Source: Clostridium sp. Cult1 (GTDB lineage: Bacteria > Bacillota > Clostridia > Tissierellales > Tepidimicrobiaceae). From it: a DNA stretch of 64,000 nt. Location: NCBI RefSeq assembly GCF_021655095.1, contig NZ_PPXW01000001.1:1196953-1260952 (forward strand). Reading direction: 5' to 3'. Shown piece after piece: positions 8,096 to 17,091 of the stretch. The notes beneath the pieces are model-generated. The model worked only from the letters and a program-made list of their open reading frames with translations, was not told the DNA's origin and did not search any database. Each line of letters opens with the position of its first letter. Positions within the stretch are counted from its first letter, which is position 1. The translations under genes and the position numbers were made by a program.

Positions 8096-9070
8096 ATGAG
8101 GAAGAAATACTTAATATTAGCATTTGTTTTTCTATTCATATTAAGTTTTATTATAAGCCTTGGTAATGGAGCTGTAAAAATATCCGCAAGAGAAATAGCT
8201 AAAGCAATTCTTGCCGAAGAAAATAATGTAAATCGACAGGTTATATGGAATGTCAGGCTTCCAAGGACTATAATGGCAGGTCTTGTAGGCATATGTCTTT
8301 CACTATCTGGAGCTATACTCCAAGGAGTCATGAGGAATCCGTTAGCAGGTCCAAATATTATAGGAGTATCTGCTGGAGGAGGCCTTGCAGCACTAATTTT
8401 ACTCGTTTTATTTCCCGAATTATATTATCTAGTACCAGGTGGAGCCTTTGTTGGTTCCCTTTTGGCTACTTTGTTCATATATATACTGGCTTGGAAGGAT
8501 GGAGCCTTACCTACCAGATTAATATTAGCAGGAGTAGCTGTATGTTCTTTATTAAATGCTGGTATAAATGCATTGATGACCTTTTATCCTGATAGAGTGG
8601 CAGGGGTAATATCTTTTATGGTAGGTGGTCTATCAGCTATCACTTGGATACAGGTAAAGATGATACTTCCCTACGTAACGATTGGGATCATATTGGTATT
8701 ACTGTTACCAACTAAATTAAATGTATTAATGCTAGGGGATGAAATAGCAACAGGTCTTGGATTAAATGTAGAGAGAACTAGATTTGTATTCATAATACTA
8801 TCCTCAATATTGGCAGGGGCAGCTGTTTCTGCTGTTGGATTATTGGGTTTCGTTGGTCTTATGGTTCCTCATATTGCAAGATTGTTCATAGGTTCAGATT
8901 ATAAATATTTATTTCTTGGATCTATCTTTTTAGGAGGAACAGTAGTTGTGCTATGCGATACTATGGCTAGGGTTCTATTTGCACCAATGGAAATTCCAGT
9001 AGGAATTATTATGTCAGCTTTAGGAGCACCGTTCTTTCTTTTGCTATTGAGAAGGAAGAAAAGAATTTGA
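8096..9070 (+). CDS. FecCD/BtuC-family ABC permease
   Basis: This 324-residue membrane protein has the BtuC/FecCD family motifs VRLPRTIMAGLVGICLSLSG, RNPLAGPNIIGVSAGGG and GFVGLMVPHIARL. It is the first gene after the second cobalamin riboswitch. No ATPase or binding protein adjoins it; the likely partners are at 12398 and 13440, beyond cbiMNQO and cbiK. Together they would form a second corrinoid or cobalt-chelate importer, distinct from the one at 2719-5459. The family is secure; the ligand is inferred only from the riboswitch and cbi context. Confidence 0.85.
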   Translation: MRKKYLILAFVFLFILSFIISLGNGAVKISAREIAKAILAEENNVNRQVIWNVRLPRTIMAGLVGICLSLSGAILQGVMRNPLAGPNIIGVSAGGGLAALILLVLFPELYYLVPGGAFVGSLLATLFIYILAWKDGALPTRLILAGVAVCSLLNAGINALMTFYPDRVAGVISFMVGGLSAITWIQVKMILPYVTIGIILVLLLPTKLNVLMLGDEIATGLGLNVERTRFVFIILSSILAGAAVSAVGLLGFVGLMVPHIARLFIGSDYKYLFLGSIFLGGTVVVLCDTMARVLFAPMEIPVGIIMSALGAPFFLLLLRRKKRI

Positions 9071-9136
9071 AATACTTAATTTTATACAGGCACTAAAGGT
9101 AGTTATACCTTTAAATAATAGTGAGAGGTGATTTTC

Positions 9137-9868
9137 ATGAAAAGCAAAAAAATGGTATTTTTGCTCGTGCTATTCCTTATGGCATTGACACCACGTATTA
9201 CTAATGCTATGCATATTATGGAAGGCTTTCTCCCTGCTAAATGGGCTATTATCTGGGCTATTGTGTCTTTGCCATTTATAGGTATTGGATTTAAAAGGAT
9301 AAATCAAATATTTAAAGGGGACTCAAATCAAAAAGTACTATTAGGACTAGCGGGAGGTTTTGTATTTGTACTATCTGCATTAAAAATACCTTCTGTAACA
9401 GGCAGCTGCTCCCATCCAACGGGAGTAGGTCTAGGGGCCATATTATTTGGACCCACAACTATGACTGTAGTAGGATTAATAGTATTACTATTCCAAGCAT
9501 TGTTATTAGCCCATGGTGGATTAACCACATTAGGTGCCAATACTTTTTCCATGGCAATAATAGGGCCATTAGTATCCTATGGAATATTTAAACTTTTTAA
9601 GAAGAAAGGCGGCAATACAACTTTTGTAGTATTTTTAGCAGCTTTTTTAGGCGATTTGATGACCTATGTAGTAACTGCAACCCAATTATCTTTAGCATTC
9701 CCTGATTCTGTAAGTGGTTTTGTTGGTTCCTTAAGCAAGTTCTTATCTGTATTTGCAGTTACTCAAATTCCTTTAGCTATTGTAGAAGGAATAATAACAG
9801 CCATTGTTTATAATTTATTAGTTGAATATAGTAAGGAAGGGGTGATTAAAATTGAAACAATCAAATAA
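9137..9868 (+). CDS. cbiM: Cobalt ECF transporter S component CbiM
   Basis: The ATG at 9137 follows a GAGGTGAT site. A hydrophobic leader ends at TNA, after which the mature protein begins MHIMEG. This end is essential in CbiM because it supplies the metal-binding N-terminus with its histidine. The body has several membrane helices and the conserved [20 protein letters not shown] and [14 protein letters not shown]. It imports Co(II) for corrin ring synthesis together with CbiN, CbiQ and CbiO, all encoded directly after it. It is controlled by the upstream riboswitch. Confidence 0.95.
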   Translation: MKSKKMVFLLVLFLMALTPRITNAMHIMEGFLPAKWAIIWAIVSLPFIGIGFKRINQIFKGDSNQKVLLGLAGGFVFVLSALKIPSVTGSCSHPTGVGLGAILFGPTTMTVVGLIVLLFQALLLAHGGLTTLGANTFSMAIIGPLVSYGIFKLFKKKGGNTTFVVFLAAFLGDLMTYVVTATQLSLAFPDSVSGFVGSLSKFLSVFAVTQIPLAIVEGIITAIVYNLLVEYSKEGVIKIETIK

Positions 9869-10145
9869 AACTAATATATTACTTATTCTATTAGCTATTA
9901 TTATAATCATAACCCCTTTGTTTATTAAAAAAGGTGCTGAATTCGAAGGTGCTGATGATCAGGCAGAAGATGTTATTAACGAAATCAATTCAGATTATGA
10001 ACCTTGGTTTGATTCAATATGGGAACCACCTAGTGGTGAAATAGAAAGTTTGTTATTCTCCCTACAGGTGGCCATTGGCGCTGGGATTATTGGTTATATC
10101 TTTGGCGTGATGAAGGAGAAGAGAAGAGTTGCTACTAATAGATAA
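9852..10145 (+). CDS. cbiN: Cobalt ECF transporter accessory subunit CbiN
   Basis: This 97-residue protein has the CbiN layout: one N-terminal membrane helix, an extracellular acidic loop with [12 protein letters not shown] and [24 protein letters not shown], and a C-terminal helix with [10 protein letters not shown]. CbiN helps load cobalt into CbiM. It starts at a TTG inside the end of cbiM, after AAGGAAGGGGTGATT, and its end overlaps the cbiQ start, so the four transporter genes are translationally linked. Confidence 0.95.
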   Translation: MKQSNKTNILLILLAIIIIITPLFIKKGAEFEGADDQAEDVINEINSDYEPWFDSIWEPPSGEIESLLFSLQVAIGAGIIGYIFGVMKEKRRVATNR

Positions 10146-10812
10146 ATATGCTTATACTAATAAACTAGCTGATTATAACCCTATGACAAAGTTTATCTTT
10201 GTCATAGGGGCTTTGACAATAGTTATTTTTTTCAACAATCCCTATATAAATATGAGTATATTTATAATAATGTCGTTTTTGACAATATTTGTAGCCAATA
10301 TACCTTTGAATAAGTATTTGAAGATTATGGCAATGCCCATTGTTTTTTTAATGATTAGCATAATTTCCATATTATTAAGCATTTCTCCTAATGATATATT
10401 TATATTTAGTGTAAAAATATCTAACAAATATATAGGAATTACAAGGGAATCCTTAACAGAATCTATAAATACATTATCAAGGGTTTTAGCATCAATTAGT
10501 TCAACATTTTTTTTAGCTTTGACTACACCATTAAATAATATTATAAAGATATTGAAAAAACTAAAGCTCCCCAATGTTTTAATAGAATTATTGGTGTTAA
10601 TTTATAGATCTATATTTATCTTTTTAGAGGAATCAAAAGATATAATAATAGCCCAGGAAATGAAATTTGGTTATAACAATATGAGAAATAGTTACAGATC
10701 CATGGCTTTACTTATAAAATCCTTATTTATAAGGGTTCTATTGAGATATGAAGATATGATTATTTCTTTAGATAGCAAACTATATAATGGCGAATTTAAA
10801 ATAGGTGATTAG
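10129..10812 (+). CDS. cbiQ: Cobalt ECF transporter T component CbiQ
   Basis: This 227-residue membrane protein is the energy-coupling T subunit. It has an N-terminal AYTNKLADYNPMTKF segment and a LVLIYRSIFIFLEESKDIIIAQEMKFG stretch containing the coupling helix that contacts CbiO. The TTG start at 10129 follows an AAGGAG site within cbiN. It is followed without a gap by cbiO. It is somewhat short for CbiQ but has all expected helices. Confidence 0.92.
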   Translation: MLLIDKYAYTNKLADYNPMTKFIFVIGALTIVIFFNNPYINMSIFIIMSFLTIFVANIPLNKYLKIMAMPIVFLMISIISILLSISPNDIFIFSVKISNKYIGITRESLTESINTLSRVLASISSTFFLALTTPLNNIIKILKKLKLPNVLIELLVLIYRSIFIFLEESKDIIIAQEMKFGYNNMRNSYRSMALLIKSLFIRVLLRYEDMIISLDSKLYNGEFKIGD

Positions 10813-11634
10813 ATGATTACTATTGAGTCTTTAGAATTTAAATATGAAGATGGAACTAAAGCATTAAAGAATATAAATATGGATTTAAGTAAAGGTAATG
10901 TCATCGGTTTTATAGGAGCTAACGGCTCTGGAAAATCAACACTTCTCCTAAATATGGTAGGTATCTTAAAACCTAGCAAAGGATGTATAAAATATGATAA
11001 TTCACATATACAATATAGTAAAAAATTTCTAAGGGAATACAGAAAAAAGGTAAATATTGTATTTCAAGATCCAGACAAGCAATTATTTTATTCTAATGTA
11101 TATGATGACCTAGCTTTCTCCCTTAGAAATTTAAACTATAGCGAAGAAGAAATAGAAATAAGGGTTAAGAAAGCATTGGAAATTGTAGATGGATACGAAT
11201 TAAGGGATAGACCAACTCATTTCTTAAGCTATGGTCAGAAAAAGAGAATTGCTATAGCAGGAGTATTAGTCATGGATTTAGATGTAATACTATTTGATGA
11301 ACCTACCAGTGGATTAGACCCTTATATGACTAAAGAAATAAAGGATATTATAAAGAAATTGAGTAGGGAAAAGAAAATAGTTATATCTAGCCATGATATG
11401 GATTTAATATATGAAATTTGTGATTATGTTTATGTACTAAGACAAGGTGAAATACTGGGAGAAGGATTAACACAAGAAATATTTTTAGAAAAAAACCTAT
11501 TAACAAAAGCTTATCTCGAAAGACCTTGGTTGGTAAAACTTCACGAGGAACTAGGCTTACCATTATATAAAAATGAAAATCAGTTATTTCAGTGGAAAGG
11601 AGATGGCTATGAAAAAAGGAATTATAGTAGTTAG
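10813..11634 (+). CDS. cbiO: Cobalt ECF transporter ATPase CbiO
   Basis: The 273-residue ATPase has Walker A GANGSGKST, Q-loop FQDPDKQLF, the CbiO-type signature LSYGQKKRIAIAG, Walker B VILFDEP and the H-loop SSHDMD. It energises CbiMNQ cobalt uptake. The ATG is directly after the cbiQ stop. The C-terminal tail runs over the start of cbiK by 26 bases. Confidence 0.95.
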   Translation: MITIESLEFKYEDGTKALKNINMDLSKGNVIGFIGANGSGKSTLLLNMVGILKPSKGCIKYDNSHIQYSKKFLREYRKKVNIVFQDPDKQLFYSNVYDDLAFSLRNLNYSEEEIEIRVKKALEIVDGYELRDRPTHFLSYGQKKRIAIAGVLVMDLDVILFDEPTSGLDPYMTKEIKDIIKKLSREKKIVISSHDMDLIYEICDYVYVLRQGEILGEGLTQEIFLEKNLLTKAYLERPWLVKLHEELGLPLYKNENQLFQWKGDGYEKRNYSS

Positions 11635-12385
11635 TTTTGGTACAACCTATGAAGAAACTAGGAAGTTATGTATTGAAAGTATTGAGGATAGGGTGAGAGA
11701 ACAGTACAAAGGTTTTTTTATATCAAGGGCTTTTACATCTCAAATGGTAATAAACAAACTTAAAAATAGGGACAACTATCATGTTGACAATCCAAAGGAA
11801 GCTTTAGAAAAGATGAAAGCCAATGGAGTAAAAGAAATATATATTCAGCCTCTTCATATAATACTAGGCCATGAGTATGAAAAACTATTAAGACAAGTAG
11901 AGGAATTTTTAAAGAATAATAAGGATTACTCTATTAAAATAGGGAAACCCCTTCTTTATAATGATGAAGATTATAAAAAGGTGGTAGAGGGATTAAGTCT
12001 CTCAGATATAAAGGCCAAGGAAGGGATTGTATTTATGGGTCATGGTACAGACCATGAAAAGGATATATCCTATGATAAGTTGGAAAAGGCTTTTAGGGAA
12101 AAGGGATATGAAAATGTGTATATAGCTACTGTAGAAGGTAGAGTTACCTTAGAGGATATAATTCCAAAACTGAAAGATAAGGGAATACAGAAGGTGGTCT
12201 TAAAACCCCTTATGCTAGTAGCTGGAGACCATGCAATTAACGATATGGCTTCGGACGAAGGGATCTCTTGGAAAATCATACTAGAAAGGGAAGGTTTTAA
12301 TGTGAAACCAATCCTAAAGGGTCTAGGCCAATTAGAAAAAATACAGGATATTTATCTAGAACATTTAGGAAAAATCATGGATTAA
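11609..12385 (+). CDS. cbiK: Sirohydrochlorin cobaltochelatase CbiK
   Basis: I take the ATG at 11609, seven bases after AAAGGAG, because the product then begins KKGIIVVSFGTTYEETRK, the standard CbiK N-terminus. The 258-residue protein has the metal- and substrate-binding histidines in IQPLHIILGHEYE, in MGHGTDHEKD and in VAGDHAINDM. It inserts Co(II) into sirohydrochlorin (factor II), the entry step of the anaerobic route. The position just after the cobalt transporter fits delivery of its metal. Confidence 0.94.
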   Translation: MKKGIIVVSFGTTYEETRKLCIESIEDRVREQYKGFFISRAFTSQMVINKLKNRDNYHVDNPKEALEKMKANGVKEIYIQPLHIILGHEYEKLLRQVEEFLKNNKDYSIKIGKPLLYNDEDYKKVVEGLSLSDIKAKEGIVFMGHGTDHEKDISYDKLEKAFREKGYENVYIATVEGRVTLEDIIPKLKDKGIQKVVLKPLMLVAGDHAINDMASDEGISWKIILEREGFNVKPILKGLGQLEKIQDIYLEHLGKIMD

Positions 12386-12397
12386 AAGGAGGAAGAA

Positions 12398-13408
12398 ATG
12401 AATAGGGAAAAAATAATTTCATCATTATTAATTCTAATTTTAATTCTATCTTTAATTACTGCTTGTTCTAATAATGAAGATTTGAAAACAAATACAGGAA
12501 AAGTAGAGCAAGTAGAAACAGAAGAATTGGAATATGGAATAGATATAAAGGAGGATTCCGTTACTTTTGTAGATGGAAGGGATAAAGAGGCGACCATTAG
12601 GAAGCACCCAGAAAGGACAATAGTATTATTCGATTCCTATCTGGAGGTATGGTGTAAATCTGGAGGTACAGTTGTCGGTCGTTTAGAAGCGCCACCAGAA
12701 AAAATAGTCGAAGAAGCCAAAGATGCAGAAGTGGTAGGAAAACAAGGCGCTATAAATGTGGAGAAAGTATTATCTTTAGAGCCAGATCTGGTAATTCTTA
12801 ATTCCAATCAGAAGCATCAGATGGAATTGGTACCTATTCTAGAGGAAAATGGAATTGAGATTGTGGCATTAAATTATTTTGTTAAAGATGATTATTTTAA
12901 AATGGTAAGATTGTTTACAGCTTTAAATGATAGAGAAGATCTATATGAGGAATATGGAATTAAAGTTAGAGATGGTATAGAAGAGACAATTGAGAAGGCT
13001 CCAAAGGATAAGAACTATAAAATCTTAGTAATGATGGCCAGTGCAAAAAGCATTACCGTAAGGGGTTCCGATTCTACAGTAGGGGAAATGTTAAAGGATT
13101 TACACACTACAAATATATCGGATACGGCAGCTACAGGACCCGATGCAATAGCCTTTAGTATGGAAAAGATATTGGAAGAAGATCCAGACTTTATTTTCGT
13201 ACAAACCACCGGTTCCGATAAAGAAAAGGTATTGGAAAGGCTTAAAAAGGATGTGGAAGATAATCCAGCTTGGAATTCCTTAACGGCTGTGAAAGAGGAT
13301 AGATATATATTCTTACCAAAGGATTTGTATATGTATAAACCAAACCATAGATATGTGGAGGCCTATGAAGGGTTATCAAAAATTCTTTATCCTGATACCT
13401 TTAAATAG
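12398..13408 (+). CDS. Substrate-binding lipoprotein of a FecB/BtuF-type importer
   Basis: A hydrophobic leader ends in the lipobox LITAC, so this is a lipid-anchored binding protein of 336 residues. The body has the class III binding-protein pattern with HPERTIVLFDSYLEVWCKSGG, INVEKVLSLEPDLVILNSN and EDPDFIFVQTTG. It lies between cbiK and an ATPase gene, 13 bases after cbiK with an AAAGGAGG site. With the permease at 8096 it likely forms the second corrinoid or cobalt-complex importer. The ligand is not known from sequence. Confidence 0.85.
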   Translation: MNREKIISSLLILILILSLITACSNNEDLKTNTGKVEQVETEELEYGIDIKEDSVTFVDGRDKEATIRKHPERTIVLFDSYLEVWCKSGGTVVGRLEAPPEKIVEEAKDAEVVGKQGAINVEKVLSLEPDLVILNSNQKHQMELVPILEENGIEIVALNYFVKDDYFKMVRLFTALNDREDLYEEYGIKVRDGIEETIEKAPKDKNYKILVMMASAKSITVRGSDSTVGEMLKDLHTTNISDTAATGPDAIAFSMEKILEEDPDFIFVQTTGSDKEKVLERLKKDVEDNPAWNSLTAVKEDRYIFLPKDLYMYKPNHRYVEAYEGLSKILYPDTFK

Positions 13409-13439
13409 GGAAAATTACAATTAGAAAAAGGGTGTAGAC

Positions 13440-14219
13440 ATGGGGTTACTAGCAAAAAATCTTTATGTAAATTATGGAGAAAAGGAGATATTAAAGGATG
13501 TAAGTATAAGAGTAGAGAAAGGTCAAATAGTAAGTATAATAGGGCCAAATGGCTCAGGAAAAACCACTTTGATAAAGACATTATCTAGATGTATAAGGCC
13601 TGTAAAAGGTTCCGTTTATATAGAGGACGAGAATATATTAAACTTACCTACAAAATGGGTAGCAAGGAAAATGGCTATTCTTCCCCAATCTAAAAATACA
13701 CCTGCCGATATTACTGTAAGAGAATTAGTATCCTATGGCAGATATCCCCATTTGAAATTTGGACAAAGGTTGGGGAAAGAAGATTATGAAATTGTGGACT
13801 GGGCTATTGAAAAGACTAGACTGAAAGAATCTAAAGACAGATATATAGTCACTCTATCTGGTGGAGAACAGCAAAGGGCATGGCTAGCCATGTCCTTAGC
13901 CCAAAAACCTGAAATATTACTACTAGACGAACCTACCACTTTTTTAGATATATCCTATCAACTAGAAATACTAGAATTGGTAAAGGAACTAAATGAAACT
14001 TTAAACTTGACGGTTTTAATGGTATTGCACGATTTAAATCAAGCAGCTAGGTTTTCGGATAATATATTAGTACTGAAAGATGGACAAATATGGGAATATA
14101 ATAATCCCAATTCCATATTTAAAAAAGAATTATTAAAAGAGGTATTTAGGGTAGAAGGTCACATATATAGGGATGAAATAAACCATTGTCCCTATTTTAT
14201 ACCTTATAAAGTAAATTAA
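13440..14219 (+). CDS. ABC transporter ATPase, FecE/BtuD type
   Basis: The 259-residue ATPase has Walker A GPNGSGKTT, signature LSGGEQQRAWLAMSLAQ, Walker B ILLLDEPTTFLD and H-loop VLHDLNQAARF. The FecE-type C-terminus ends near HCPYFIPY, like the ATPase at 2719. It is the predicted motor for the permease at 8096 and the binding protein at 12398. It lies 31 bases after the binding protein and 16 bases before cbiP within the riboswitch-led operon. Confidence 0.88.
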   Translation: MGLLAKNLYVNYGEKEILKDVSIRVEKGQIVSIIGPNGSGKTTLIKTLSRCIRPVKGSVYIEDENILNLPTKWVARKMAILPQSKNTPADITVRELVSYGRYPHLKFGQRLGKEDYEIVDWAIEKTRLKESKDRYIVTLSGGEQQRAWLAMSLAQKPEILLLDEPTTFLDISYQLEILELVKELNETLNLTVLMVLHDLNQAARFSDNILVLKDGQIWEYNNPNSIFKKELLKEVFRVEGHIYRDEINHCPYFIPYKVN

Positions 14220-14235
14220 AAGATGGAGGTATTAA

Positions 14236-15078
14236 ATGGCAAATATTATGATACAAGGCACCACATCTTCAGCTGGAAAATCCTTTATATGTACCGGATT
14301 ATGTAGGATATTTAAAGAAGATGGATACAAGGTTGCCCCTTTTAAATCCCAAAACATGTCTTCAAAATATTATGAAACAAAAGAAGGTTATAAAATGAGC
14401 ACTGCCCAAGCTTTGCAAGCCAAAGCAGCAGGTATTAAACCAAACCCTAATATGAATCCTATATTATTAATACCTAATTCGGATAAAGGCAGTGATGTAA
14501 TCATAAAAGGAAAGTTTTATAACAGAATGGAAGCTTTAGAATACTTTACCTATAAAGATGAATTAAAGCCAATGATTAAAGAAGCCTATAAAAATTTAGA
14601 AAAAGTAAACCATATTATAGTTTTGGAAGGCGCAGGTAGTCCCGCAGAGATTAATTTAAAGGAAAATGACATAGTAAATATGGGAATGGCAAAGATGGTC
14701 GATGCACCAGTATTATTAGTAGCAGATATCGATAGGGGAGGGGTATTCGCATCCCTTTATGGCACAGTTCTGCTTTTAGAAGAAGAGGAAAGAGCTAGAA
14801 TCAAGGGACTAATTATCAACAAGTTTAGGGGCGATAAAAGGTTGTTGGACCCAGGCATTGAAATGATAGAAGAACTACTAAATATACCTGTAATAGGGAC
14901 CCTTCCCCTTACCCCATTGGAATTGGTGGACGAAGATTCCTTAATAGACTATGAAAAACATTGTAATCTATTTCCTCAAAGGGAAGATGAAATAGAAGGG
15001 GAATTAGGTAAACTATCCAAAATGATAAGGGAAAATCTAGATATGGACTATATATATTCTTTATTGAAACTAGATTAG
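14236..15078 (+). CDS. cbiP: Cobyric acid synthase CbiP lacking the glutamine amidotransferase domain
   Basis: CbiP amidates the b, d, e and g side chains of the corrin ring. The ATP-dependent ligase domain is intact and well conserved: P-loop GTTSSAGKS (8-16), [57 protein letters not shown] and IINKFRGD. Full-length family members are about 490-510 residues with a C-terminal class I glutaminase domain. This one has only 280. After [10 protein letters not shown] it passes directly into [18 protein letters not shown], which looks like the last helix of full-length CbiP. The next gene starts 8 bases on, so no glutaminase remnant exists. The enzyme would need free ammonia or a separate glutaminase. 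Confidence 0.9.
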   Translation: MANIMIQGTTSSAGKSFICTGLCRIFKEDGYKVAPFKSQNMSSKYYETKEGYKMSTAQALQAKAAGIKPNPNMNPILLIPNSDKGSDVIIKGKFYNRMEALEYFTYKDELKPMIKEAYKNLEKVNHIIVLEGAGSPAEINLKENDIVNMGMAKMVDAPVLLVADIDRGGVFASLYGTVLLLEEEERARIKGLIINKFRGDKRLLDPGIEMIEELLNIPVIGTLPLTPLELVDEDSLIDYEKHCNLFPQREDEIEGELGKLSKMIRENLDMDYIYSLLKLD

Positions 15079-15086
15079 GTGAAAAT

Positions 15087-16037
15087 ATGAAAGGTATCTT
15101 AATAGCAGTAATATTAGACTTAATAATAGGAGACCCTTATAGCTTTCCCCATCCTGTAAAGCTAATGGGAAGGCTAATATCTTTAGAGGAAAAATTAGTG
15201 AGAGAAATTAATTGGGGACGTCAGGGAAGAATTTCTAATTTAAAAATTGGAGGGCTTTTAATAGTAATTTCAAACATCATTTTAGCTTTTACAATACCTT
15301 ATCTATTGCTAAAGACCATAGAGGAATATAAAGTTCTCCATTCCATCATCAATATATACCTTATATATACCTGTATTGCAGCTAGATCTTTAGATAAGGA
15401 GGCTATGAAGGTATATTATGGGCTAGATAAAGGAATTGAAGAAGCAAGATATAAACTTTCCTATATAGTGGGAAGGGATACCAAGAACCTTTCAGAAGAA
15501 GAAGTAATAAGGGCAGCAATAGAAACCGTAGGAGAGAATACCGCTGATGGGGTCATTGCCCCATTATTTTATATTATGCTATTAGGTGCTCCAGGAGGTC
15601 TTATGTATAAGATGGTTAATACAATGGATTCTATGCTAGGTTATAAGAATGAGAAATATATGGAACTAGGCTTTTTTCCTGCAAAGGTTGACGATGTATA
15701 CAACTATATTCCTGCTAGACTTACAGGAGTTTTAATGTGTCTATCTTCCATATTTAGATTCAATGTAAAGAATGGTTTTAGGATAATGATACGAGATAGG
15801 AAAAATCACAAAAGCCCAAATGCAGCCTATCCAGAAGGAGCTGTGGCAGGTCTTTTAAATATTCAGTTAGGGGGTAATAGCTATTATTTTGGCAAGATAG
15901 TAGAAAAGCCAACTATAGGGGATAGAATTAGGAATATTCATAGACAGGATATTAAGAAAACCATTGAGATTATGTATAGAACAGAAGTATTATTACTTGT
16001 TATTTATGGACTAATTAATATCTTATTAGGCAGGTGA
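15087..16037 (+). CDS. cbiB: Adenosylcobinamide-phosphate synthase CbiB
   Basis: This 316-residue polytopic membrane protein begins with DLIIGDPYSFPHPVKLMGRLI, the CbiB hallmark. It also has VGRDTKNLSEEEVIRAAIETVGENTADGVIAPLFY and SPNAAYPEGAVAGLLNIQLGG-like motifs. It attaches the aminopropanol phosphate arm to adenosylcobyric acid. It follows cbiP by 8 bases and precedes cobD, which makes the arm precursor, by 4 bases. Confidence 0.95.
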   Translation: MKGILIAVILDLIIGDPYSFPHPVKLMGRLISLEEKLVREINWGRQGRISNLKIGGLLIVISNIILAFTIPYLLLKTIEEYKVLHSIINIYLIYTCIAARSLDKEAMKVYYGLDKGIEEARYKLSYIVGRDTKNLSEEEVIRAAIETVGENTADGVIAPLFYIMLLGAPGGLMYKMVNTMDSMLGYKNEKYMELGFFPAKVDDVYNYIPARLTGVLMCLSSIFRFNVKNGFRIMIRDRKNHKSPNAAYPEGAVAGLLNIQLGGNSYYFGKIVEKPTIGDRIRNIHRQDIKKTIEIMYRTEVLLLVIYGLINILLGR

Positions 16038-16041
16038 AAAG

Positions 16042-17091
16042 ATGAGACATGGTGGAGATTTAATAACTTATGAAAAATATTATGAAGAGGAGTTAATAGA
16101 TTTTAGTAGCAATATAAACCCTTTAGGATTTCCAGAAGGTCTGGAAGAAGAATTAATCCACGGTTTTAACAATATGACAAACTACCCAGATATAAAGTAT
16201 AGGCATCTTAAATCCAGTATATCAAAGTATTTAAGATGTAATCCAGGGAATGTAATAGTAGGCAATGGAGCAGTAGATATAATAAATAATTTTGTACTTA
16301 TGTTTCCTAGAATAATAGTTACATTACCCTCCTTTTCAGAATATGAACAAAGGGCTTTAATCTATGAAAAGGAAGTGGTTAGATTAGATTATAATGGGGA
16401 TTTCACTCTGGATTTAGCCTCTATAGAAAAGACAATAAAGGCTGAAGATCTATTAATCCTAGGGAATCCTAACAATCCAACAGGGCTGAGGATTGAAAAA
16501 GAAACTTTAATGGAATTATACGAAATAATCAAGGAAAAGGAAGGCTACCTACTACTAGATGAAGCCTTCTATGAGTTCTGTCCAAAGGATTATGATAGTA
16601 TTGAAATATTTAGAAAAGACTCTTTTAAAAATGTTGGAATAATTAGAGCTGCTACTAAGTTCTTTGCCCTTCCAGGTATTAGATTAGGTTATGGTTGTGT
16701 ATCAATGGATATAAGTAAAAAATATGGAGAAATAGAATTACCCTGGAGCGTTAATTCTTTGGCAGATAGGGCTGGTAGGTACATTTTCCAATGTAAAGAC
16801 TATATAAAAAGGAGTCAAGCTTATATAGAAGGTGAAAGGGAATTTCTATTAAGGGAATTAGACAAAATTGAAGGGATAAAACCTTATCCAACTCATACTA
16901 ATTACATCCTAATAAAACTATTGAAATGGAATGAAGAATATGTATTCTATTTTTTTCTAAAAAGAGGTTTGTTAGTTAGAAGATGCTCCAGTTTTAATGG
17001 ATTAGATAATACCTATATTAGGTTGGCTATAAAAAACAGAGAGAATAATTTAAAGCTAATAAAAACCTTTAAGGAATTGGAGAGATCATAG
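16042..17091 (+). CDS. cobD: L-threonine-O-3-phosphate decarboxylase CobD (PLP aminotransferase fold)
   Basis: This 349-residue fold-type I PLP enzyme has ILGNPNNPTG, LLLDEAFYEF and the Schiff-base lysine in RAATKFFALPGIRLGYG. The N-terminus HGGDLITYEKYYEEELIDFSSNINP is typical of CobD rather than HisC. It makes (R)-1-amino-2-propanol phosphate for CbiB. Its place directly after cbiB and 0 bases before cbiA supports CobD over histidinol-phosphate aminotransferase. Confidence 0.93.
   Translation: MRHGGDLITYEKYYEEELIDFSSNINPLGFPEGLEEELIHGFNNMTNYPDIKYRHLKSSISKYLRCNPGNVIVGNGAVDIINNFVLMFPRIIVTLPSFSEYEQRALIYEKEVVRLDYNGDFTLDLASIEKTIKAEDLLILGNPNNPTGLRIEKETLMELYEIIKEKEGYLLLDEAFYEFCPKDYDSIEIFRKDSFKNVGIIRAATKFFALPGIRLGYGCVSMDISKKYGEIELPWSVNSLADRAGRYIFQCKDYIKRSQAYIEGEREFLLRELDKIEGIKPYPTHTNYILIKLLKWNEEYVFYFFLKRGLLVRRCSSFNGLDNTYIRLAIKNRENNLKLIKTFKELERS

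Noticed and set aside
15000..15090. Frameshift that could hide a CbiP glutaminase domain
   Set aside because: The cbiP stop at 15078 is followed 8 bases later by a full-length cbiB, so there is no room for the missing domain.
16042..17091. Histidinol-phosphate aminotransferase (HisC)
   Set aside because: The fold is shared, but the N-terminus and the position between cbiB and cbiA fit CobD, and no other his gene is near.
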